5,271 nucleotides of DNA from Anaerolineae bacterium (GTDB lineage: Bacteria > Chloroflexota > Anaerolineae > J102): assembly GCA_027036755.1 (NCBI GenBank), contig JALWDV010000091.1, forward strand, positions 1 to 5,271, read 5' to 3'. The translations under genes were made by a program, and so were the position numbers. A model generated the notes under the pieces. That model had not been told where the DNA came from. It made no database searches and saw only the letters and a program-made list of their open reading frames with translations. Below, piece after piece: positions 1 to 4,127 of this stretch. Position 1 is the stretch's first letter. Every line of letters begins with the position of its first letter.

Positions 1-106
1 CTTATCCAGAGAGGCGGAGGGACCGGCCCGATGAAGCCTCGGCAACCAGGACGATAGCGTCCCAGGTGCCAATGCCGGACAGAGTAACATTCTGGACGAT
101 GAGAGG
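1..106 (+). promoter_or_regulatory. SAM-I (S-box) riboswitch aptamer, 5' edge probably clipped
   Basis: The sequence shows the conserved S-box core: an AGAG-containing 5' segment, GGAGGGACCGGCCCGATGAAGCC (about 16-38) split over P2, then GGCAACC, then GGTGCCAATGCC, then GATGAGAGG. Helices that can be read directly are P1 (CTTATC 1-6 with GATGAG 98-103), P3 (GGACG 49-53 with CGTCC 58-62, loop ATAG) and a short P4 (CAGA 80-83 with TCTG 91-94). The 3' strand GATGAGAG could pair with one or two more bases before position 1, so the aptamer is probably cut slightly by the window edge. In this family S-adenosylmethionine binding stabilises P1 and switches expression off. The next gene is a methionine-biosynthesis enzyme, which fits. 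Confidence 0.95.
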
Positions 107-141
107 AGTGTCAGATCGCAGCATTTTTTGACAGACCTCTC
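101..141 (+). promoter_or_regulatory. Antiterminator pairing of the SAM riboswitch
   Basis: GAGAGG (101-106) is complementary to CCTCTC (136-141), and TGTC (109-112) to GACA (130-133), with a 2x2 internal loop between the two helices. The first segment shares bases 101-103 with the 3' strand of P1, and the second is the 5' half of the terminator. The two structures therefore exclude each other: with SAM bound, P1 holds 101-103 and the terminator forms; without SAM, the antiterminator forms and transcription continues. The base pairing is read from the sequence; the direction of switching follows from the known S-box family. Confidence 0.8.
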
Positions 142-160
142 GCCCGGAGGTCTGTTTTTT
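131..160 (+). terminator. Intrinsic terminator of the SAM riboswitch expression platform
   Basis: A perfect 9-bp stem, ACAGACCTC (131-139) with GAGGTCTGT (147-155), has a 7-nt loop TCGCCCG. It runs directly into a T tract (155-160). This is a textbook rho-independent terminator placed about 30 bases after the aptamer, upstream of the coding region it controls. Confidence 0.93.
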
Positions 161-196
161 ATTGACCACCGAGCGCTGCCTTTCTGGATAGGCGAC

Positions 197-265
197 TGAT
201 CAATGAGTAATGATTAAAGATTAAAGGGTTAAGTGAATCTTTGTCCGGACTTTAATCATTGATCA
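197..265. repeat. AT-rich imperfect inverted repeat in the leader of the methionine gene
   Basis: The stretch between the terminator and the start codon (about 161-297) has no gene and is visibly AT-richer than the rest. TGATCAATGA (197-206) is the exact reverse complement of TCATTGATCA (256-265), and AATGATTAAAG (209-219) of CTTTAATCATT (250-260). The left arm is the right arm's complement interrupted by a 7-base duplication-like insert. GATTAAAG also occurs twice on the left (212-219 and 219-226). The two pairings compete for the same right arm. It could be a leader hairpin or a degenerate dispersed repeat; no function is shown. Confidence 0.6.
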
Positions 266-287
266 TCAATCATCGACATTTCCTTTC

Positions 288-292
288 GGAGG
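288..292 (+). promoter_or_regulatory. Shine-Dalgarno sequence deciding the start of the CGS-like gene
   Basis: GGAGG lies 5 bases before ATG 298. An in-frame TTG at 259 is also possible but has no comparable ribosome-binding site and overlaps the leader inverted repeat, and an in-frame TAA at 253-255 closes the frame above it. The start at 298 is therefore preferred. Confidence 0.9.
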
Positions 293-297
293 CAGCA

Positions 298-1554
298 ATG
301 CGATCCCTGACACCGACAAACATCTCCCCCGCCACCCGCGTCAACGGCAATGGCCGCAACCCCGTCGCACCTGATCCCGCGCCCGGCCCCAGCACCCGCG
401 TGTTGCACGCGGGCGTGCGGGAGGATAACGGCTATTACAGCCTGACGCCGCCCATCATCCAGTCCGCGGCCTACACCTTCCGCAACACCGATGATCTCAT
501 CGCCCACAAGTCGGAGGGCGACGCCCTGGCCCGGCAGGAATACGGGCGTTATGGCAATCCCACGGTGCGGGCGGTGGAGGAGCGGCTGGCCGCGCTGGAG
601 AAGGGGGAGGACGCGCTGTTGTTGAGCTCAGGCATGGCCGCGATCACCATCCCGCTGCTTTTGCTGTTGCAGGCTGGCGATCATCTCATCGTGGGGGAGG
701 ACACCTACCATCGCACCCGGGTGTTCGTGAACGATTTTCTCAAGCGCTACGGCGTCGAGGCCACCACCGTCCCTTCGGGCGATCTGGACGCCATCGAGCG
801 GGCCATTCGCCCCAACACCCGTCTCATCCTGGCGGAGACGCCCACCAATCCCTTCCTGCGTTGCGTGGATCTGGCGGGCCTGGCCGCCATCGCCCGTCCC
901 CGGGGCGTCATCACCCTCATCGATAGCACTTTCGCCACGCCCCTGAACCAGCAGCCCCTGTCTCTGGGCATCGATCTGGTCATCCATAGCGTCACCAAAT
1001 ATCTGGCCGGACACAACGACCTGCTGGCCGGAACCATCATCGGCGGGGCCGGACTCATCCAGCGGCTGCGGGAGAGCCACGCCCTGTTCGGCGCGGTCAT
1101 CGATCCATCCACCGCCTACCAGATCAACCGCGGGCTGCAAACCCTGGGCCTGCGGGTGGCCCGACAGAACGCGTCGGGGATGGCCGTGGCCCGGTTCCTG
1201 GAAAATCATCCCAAAATCCGCCGGGTGTGGTATCCGGGCCTGGAATCGCATCCCGACCATGCAGTGGCCCGCAGACAGATGTCGGGCTTTGGCGGCGTGG
1301 TCAGCTTCGAGATCGCAGGCGACGGACCCGCTGCCTCCCGTTTTGTAGACGCCCTGCGCCTGGCCCACATCGCCCCCTCGCTGGGCGGCGTGGACACCCT
1401 GGTCATCCAGCCCGCGATCATGTCCTACTTCGATACCCCGCCCGAGCAGCGCCGGGACCTGGGCATCAGCGATGAACTCATCCGCCTGGCCCTGGGCGTC
1501 GAGGACACCCAGGATTTGATCGCTGATCTCGCCCGGGCGCTGGAGGTCGTATGA
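298..1554 (+). CDS. metB: Cystathionine gamma-synthase-like PLP enzyme (plant-type CGS group)
   Basis: The 418-aa product belongs to the Cys/Met metabolism PLP-dependent (trans-sulfuration) family. In methionine synthesis such enzymes join an activated homoserine with cysteine to give cystathionine, in the cytoplasm. Residues 1-36 are a proline-rich, poorly conserved lead-in; the catalytic fold follows. Visible motifs are YGRYGNP (82-88; Tyr82 and Arg84 contact the PLP phosphate of the partner subunit), SGMAA (111-115), ETPTNPFLRCVD (from 180), the PLP-pyridine Asp209 in IDSTFATPLNQ, and SVTKYLAGHND with the PLP lysine at Lys234. The strings NPFLRCVD, TFATPLNQ and TKYLAGHNDLLAG read like plant chloroplast CGS rather than E. 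coli MetB (recalled, not aligned). Length is normal for the family. Control by the upstream SAM riboswitch supports a methionine role over a catabolic gamma-lyase; O-acetylhomoserine sulfhydrylase activity cannot be excluded. It overlaps the next gene by ATGA. Confidence 0.9.
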   Translation: MRSLTPTNISPATRVNGNGRNPVAPDPAPGPSTRVLHAGVREDNGYYSLTPPIIQSAAYTFRNTDDLIAHKSEGDALARQEYGRYGNPTVRAVEERLAALEKGEDALLLSSGMAAITIPLLLLLQAGDHLIVGEDTYHRTRVFVNDFLKRYGVEATTVPSGDLDAIERAIRPNTRLILAETPTNPFLRCVDLAGLAAIARPRGVITLIDSTFATPLNQQPLSLGIDLVIHSVTKYLAGHNDLLAGTIIGGAGLIQRLRESHALFGAVIDPSTAYQINRGLQTLGLRVARQNASGMAVARFLENHPKIRRVWYPGLESHPDHAVARRQMSGFGGVVSFEIAGDGPAASRFVDALRLAHIAPSLGGVDTLVIQPAIMSYFDTPPEQRRDLGISDELIRLALGVEDTQDLIADLARALEVV

Positions 1555-2033
1555 GCGCATCCCTGATCCCCCCCGAATTCCTGCACGCCCTGCGCAAAAT
1601 CCACCGGCGGCTGGAGGATAGCGATATCGTGTGGGTGCTGACTGGCAGCCTGGGCCTGGCCATCAAGGGCATCCCCCTCACGCCCCACGACATCGACATC
1701 CAGACCGACCGGGCGGGCGTGGAAGCCTTCGCCCGCCTTTTCGCTGATGAGATGGTGACGCCGCCTTATTTTCGGGAGTCAGAGCACACCCGCTCCTGGT
1801 TCGCCGTCTTCGAGATCGACGGCCTCCAGATGGAGGTGATGGGCGATATGCAGCATCGGGATGAGGATGGCGGCTGGGACGATCCGCCCAACCTGCGGGC
1901 GCTGCGGCTTTACATCCAGGTGGCGGAGCTGCGCGTGCCCACCCTCTCGCTGGATTTCGAGGAGGAAGCCTATCGCAGCATGGGGCGTTACGACAAGGCC
2001 GCGCTCATCGGGCAGTATCTGCGGATTTGCTGA
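1551..2033 (+). CDS. Orphan nucleotidyltransferase-fold protein
   Basis: The 160-aa product carries the pol-beta/MNT-type nucleotidyltransferase signature: GS at 32-33 on the first strand (WVLTGSLGLAIKG), the metal-binding pair Asp47 and Asp49 in HDIDIQTD, and a third acidic residue, Glu95, in LQMEVMGD. All three expected carboxylates are present, so it is probably active as a transferase on an unknown acceptor. The C-terminal stretch SLDFEEEAYRSMGRYDKA (about 134-151) is typical of small nucleotidyltransferases related in layout to aminoglycoside and lincosamide adenylyltransferases; that likeness is from memory. Its ATG overlaps the upstream TGA (ATGA), and GGAGG lies at 1542-1546, so translation is coupled and the gene shares the SAM-controlled transcript. 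No HEPN or other toxin/antitoxin partner follows. Substrate unknown. Confidence 0.82.
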   Translation: MSASLIPPEFLHALRKIHRRLEDSDIVWVLTGSLGLAIKGIPLTPHDIDIQTDRAGVEAFARLFADEMVTPPYFRESEHTRSWFAVFEIDGLQMEVMGDMQHRDEDGGWDDPPNLRALRLYIQVAELRVPTLSLDFEEEAYRSMGRYDKAALIGQYLRIC

Positions 2034-2043
2034 AAAACGCATA

Positions 2044-2080
2044 GCGCCCGGGGCGCACCGAGACAAATCATGTCTTTTTT
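2044..2080 (+). terminator. Weak candidate terminator after the methionine operon
   Basis: Two small hairpins lie in series just after the nucleotidyltransferase stop codon: GCGCC (2044-2048) with GGCGC (2052-2056), then AGACA (2061-2065) with TGTCT (2071-2075), the latter running into a T tract (2075-2080). The position and T tract fit intrinsic termination, but the second stem is short and AT-rich, so the call is tentative. Confidence 0.45.
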
Positions 2081-2091
2081 ACCTTTGCGGC

Positions 2092-2233
2092 GTAACTACT
2101 AAGGTCGTCACCCGAAAACCACTAAGAACACTAAGACACAAAGGCACAAAGGGAAATTTATACATTTTTTCTTCGTGTTCTTAGTGCCTTTGTGCCCTTT
2201 GTGGTTAGTTAACCGGGGTACGTTAGCAGTTAC
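2092..2233. mobile_element. MITE-like 142-bp inverted-repeat element with 8-bp target duplication
   Basis: The ends are inverted: the left end GTAACTACTAAGGT (2092-2105) and the complement of the right end GTAACTGCTAACGT (2233-2220) match at 12 of 14 positions. The element is flanked by the perfect 8-bp direct repeat TTTGCGGC (2084-2091 and 2234-2241), as expected for a target-site duplication. There is no credible coding sequence inside, so it would be non-autonomous. IS66-family elements are known for ends beginning GTAA and 8-bp duplications, so a parent transposase of that family is a reasonable guess, not a demonstrated one. The interior arms can fold into a long imperfect hairpin. The rest of the 2034-2350 gap holds only the weak terminator to the left and the promoter/repeat region to the right. 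Confidence 0.6.
2117..2206. repeat. Inverted arrays of 8-9-bp CAC(T/A)AAG units inside the element
   Basis: The left arm has AACCAC, then four tandem units: CACTAAGAA (2120-2128), CACTAAGA (2129-2136), CACAAAGG (2137-2144) and CACAAAGGG (2145-2153). The right arm, read forward, has TTCTTCGTG, TTCTTAGTG, CCTTTGTG and CCCTTTGTG (2169-2203), closing with GTGGTT (2201-2206), which complements AACCAC. Read as complements, the right-arm units occur in the opposite order to the left arm. This belongs to a type of low-complexity hairpin repeat scattered in intergenic regions of many environmental bacterial genomes; when translated it gives spurious HKGTK-like peptides. Confidence 0.8.
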
Positions 2234-2274
2234 TTTGCGGCTCTGCGTGAGATGAGGGCTTTTTAGGACAGGTG

Positions 2275-2283
2275 TGGTAGAAT
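2275..2283 (+). promoter_or_regulatory. Candidate extended -10 promoter for the ATPase gene
   Basis: TGGTAGAAT has the TG-N-TAGAAT form of an extended -10 box, in the sequence GACAGGTGTGGTAGAATG. No good -35 hexamer is seen at the usual spacing, which extended -10 promoters can tolerate. Transcription would start near 2290, giving a leader of about 60 bases that contains both 23-bp direct repeats. Confidence 0.45.
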
Positions 2284-2295
2284 GATTTTGAATTA

Positions 2296-2350
2296 TTGTT
2301 TTTCACTAAAATTCCACATCGTCATTGTTGTTTTTCGCTAAAATTCCGCA
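2296..2350 (+). repeat. Two 23-bp direct repeats abutting the ATPase start codon
   Basis: Copy 1 (2296-2318) and copy 2 (2328-2350) share the core TTTTTCRCTAAAATTCC followed by RCA and differ only by two A/G changes (2305/2337 and 2316/2348). The repeat period is exactly 32 bp, about three turns of B-DNA, so both copies would present the same face. Copy 2 ends on the base before ATG 2351 and fills the space where a Shine-Dalgarno sequence would be; none is visible. Each copy contains TAAAAT, which could act as a -10 box (2307-2312 and 2339-2344); use of the second would give a leaderless mRNA. Likely an operator or autoregulatory site for this gene, by inference. Confidence 0.7.
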
Positions 2351-3595
2351 ATGATAGTACCGAGATTTCTATCACAACGTTTGCCATCATCCCAGGATCG
2401 TCGACTGGTGCTGATTACCGGCGCCCGCCAGACGGGGAAGACAACCCTGGCGCTGCAAACTTATCCCGAATTAACCTACATTTCGCTCGATGAAGTCGAG
2501 CAACGCCAGCAGCTCCGGGAACTCCCTACCCGCAGTTGGGGGCAAAGCGTGGGGAGGGCAATCCTCGATGAAGCGCAAAAAGAGCCCAGCCTGTTCGAGA
2601 AGATCAAATTCGCCTATGATCGCGGAGATATTGATTTCAGCGTGTTGCTGGGATCATCACAGATATTGATGCTCAAACGCATTCGCGAAACACTGGCTGG
2701 CCGCGTTTTCGTATTCGAGTTGTGGCCCCTGATGTTGACCGAAATGATGTCCAAAGAGTCTTTGCGCCCCCCCCTCTTCGACCTGTTTTTGACCAGAGAG
2801 GGAAGCGCCGATGAGCTCTTGCAATCACAGCCGGCCACGCTGCTGGGAGAAGCTGCGTTCGACCTGGAGAGATGGCTGAACTATGCGCTAACCTGGGGCG
2901 GCATGCCGGGGCTGCTGTCGCAAAGCGATGAAGAGCGCCATGATTGGCTGCGCTCCTACACCCTGACTTATCTGGAAAGAGACCTATCCGATCTGGCGCG
3001 ACTGCATGATCTTGCTCCCTTCCGCCGATTTCAACGGCTTGCAGCGTTGCGATCAGGACAACTCCTTTCTTATGCCGACCTGGCGCGAGATGCGGGCGTG
3101 AGTCCTGGCACCGCCAAAAATTATCTGCAATACCTGAAGCTCTCTTATCAAACGTTTCAGCTTCTGCCATTTTTCGCAAATCAGACCAAGCGCCTCGTAA
3201 AATCGCCCAAACTGTACTGGATTGATGTGGGCCTTTGGCGAGAGCAAACAGGCATGTGGGGAGATTTTTCCGGCGCTTTGGTGGAAACCTTCGTTGTGGG
3301 GGAATGCTACAAATGGATCAAGACGATGCGCCCCTCCACCGACATCTCATTTTATCGCACGCATGATGGAACCGAGGTGGATTTGGTGGTCTCGACCGCA
3401 CAGGGCGTGTGGGGAATCGAGATCAAAACCAGCTTGCAGGTAAGCCGCTCCCAGGCCAGATCGTTACGTATTTTTGCCAAACAGATGGGGGAGCGATGGC
3501 GCGGCGGCCTGGTGGTTTATCAGGGAAACATGCTGCAACAGATTGAACCCAATATCTGGGCGGTTCCCATCGGGCGGTTGTTCAGCCCGATTTGA
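2351..3595 (+). CDS. AAA_14-type ATPase with C-terminal DUF4143 (nuclease-like) domain
   Basis: The 414-aa product has the two-domain layout of the AAA_14/DUF4143 family: an N-terminal P-loop ATPase and a C-terminal domain related to PD-(D/E)XK nucleases. Walker A is GARQTGKTT (24-32), Walker B is AILDEAQ (70-76), and LLGSSQ (99-104) matches the sensor-1 strand. A winged-helix-like stretch, LLSYADLARDAGVSPGTAKNYLQYLK (about 237-262), precedes KLYWIDVGLW, a family hallmark. The nuclease-like motif is Asp344 in EVDLVV with Glu357-x-Lys359 in GIEIKTS, so the catalytic residues look intact. The biological role of these proteins is not established; they are commonly accessory genes. ATG 2351 is chosen because an in-frame TAA lies at 2339-2341 and the family N-terminus (PRFLSQRL) begins here. 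The gene looks less GC-rich than its neighbours and sits behind a mobile repeat, hinting at transfer. Its 3' end overlaps convergent cobU by 14 bp. Confidence 0.92.
   Translation: MIVPRFLSQRLPSSQDRRLVLITGARQTGKTTLALQTYPELTYISLDEVEQRQQLRELPTRSWGQSVGRAILDEAQKEPSLFEKIKFAYDRGDIDFSVLLGSSQILMLKRIRETLAGRVFVFELWPLMLTEMMSKESLRPPLFDLFLTREGSADELLQSQPATLLGEAAFDLERWLNYALTWGGMPGLLSQSDEERHDWLRSYTLTYLERDLSDLARLHDLAPFRRFQRLAALRSGQLLSYADLARDAGVSPGTAKNYLQYLKLSYQTFQLLPFFANQTKRLVKSPKLYWIDVGLWREQTGMWGDFSGALVETFVVGECYKWIKTMRPSTDISFYRTHDGTEVDLVVSTAQGVWGIEIKTSLQVSRSQARSLRIFAKQMGERWRGGLVVYQGNMLQQIEPNIWAVPIGRLFSPI
3569..3591. terminator. Dyad at the convergent gene ends, possible weak terminator
   Basis: ATCGGGC (3569-3575) is the perfect reverse complement of GCCCGAT (3585-3591), with a 9-base loop. 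It straddles the overlap of the two converging coding regions; the cobU stop codon lies in the loop. On the + strand only TTT follows, and on the - strand no T run follows, so termination would be inefficient or need another factor. No other terminator is visible between the two genes. Confidence 0.4.
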
Positions 3596-4127
3596 TGACC
3601 ATGGGCAGGCCCGCGACCATGAAGATCACCTCGTCCGCGGCCCGGGCCAGGGTTTGATTGGCCCGCCCCAGCAGATCGCGATAGGCCCGGCCCAGGGCGT
3701 TGTCGGGCACCAGGCCCAGGCCCACCTCGTTGGAGACGATGATGAGATGGGCGTCGAGCCGCCGGGCCGCTTCGATGAGTTGGCGCACCTCGGCCTGCAC
3801 CGCAGCTTCGGCGGCAGCTTCGCCCTCGGCTTCGCGGGCCAGCAAGAGATTGGAGACCAGCATGGTCAGGCAGTCGAGGAGGATGATCGGTTCGGGCGGG
3901 CGTTGGGCCAGGAGCTCCTCGCCCGGATGCAGGGGGGCCTCCAGAGTGCGCCACGCGGCCGGGCGCTGCGCCCGATGTCTGGCGATGCGGTCGCTCATTT
4001 CTGCATCCAGCGCCTGGGCCGTGGCGATGTAGAGCACGTCATCGCCGCCCAGTTCCTTCGCCATTTCTTCGGCATAGGTGGATTTGCCGCTGCGCGCGCC
4101 GCCGAGGATGAGAGTGAGGTTGGTCAT
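3582..4127 (-). CDS. cobU: Adenosylcobinamide kinase / adenosylcobinamide-phosphate guanylyltransferase
   Basis: This bifunctional cytoplasmic enzyme of cobalamin nucleotide-loop assembly phosphorylates adenosylcobinamide and then transfers GMP to give AdoCbi-GDP. The 181-aa product has the normal family length. It begins with the P-loop GGARSGKS (9-16). YIATAQALDAEMSDRIARHRAQRP (33-56) matches the CobU core, with His51 in the family-conserved position and thus the likely guanylylated histidine. IILLDCLTMLVSNLL, IIVSNEVGLGLVPDN and the C-terminal ADEVIFMVAGLPMVIK are further signature segments. The ATG at 4127 is chosen because it places the P-loop at the usual distance from the N-terminus; the frame stays open upstream, but that part encodes repeat sequence. 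The start overlaps the cobD-like stop by ATGA. No Shine-Dalgarno is visible, so translation probably depends on coupling. The 3' end overlaps the ATPase gene. Confidence 0.95.
   Translation of the reverse strand: MTNLTLILGGARSGKSTYAEEMAKELGGDDVLYIATAQALDAEMSDRIARHRAQRPAAWRTLEAPLHPGEELLAQRPPEPIILLDCLTMLVSNLLLAREAEGEAAAEAAVQAEVRQLIEAARRLDAHLIIVSNEVGLGLVPDNALGRAYRDLLGRANQTLARAADEVIFMVAGLPMVIKSG

Noticed and set aside
628..1560. A 310-codon open frame on the - strand
   Set aside because: It lies opposite the clear CGS-like gene; the composition is typical of an antisense frame in GC-rich coding DNA, and no recognisable domain appears.
1551..2033. MNT half of a HEPN-MNT toxin-antitoxin pair
   Set aside because: No HEPN gene is adjacent, and the spacing from Gly-Ser to Asp-x-Asp is longer (13 residues) than the usual 10 of that MNT group.
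1861..2184. A 107-codon open frame ending in an RKPLRTLRHKGTKG-like peptide
   Set aside because: The peptide is a translation of the CAC(T/A)AAG repeat and an out-of-frame part of the nucleotidyltransferase gene, a well-known artefact.
2117..2206. CRISPR-like array from the repeated CAC(T/A)AAG units
   Set aside because: Units are only 8-9 bp with no spacers and are arranged as inverted arms, so this is a hairpin repeat and not a CRISPR array.
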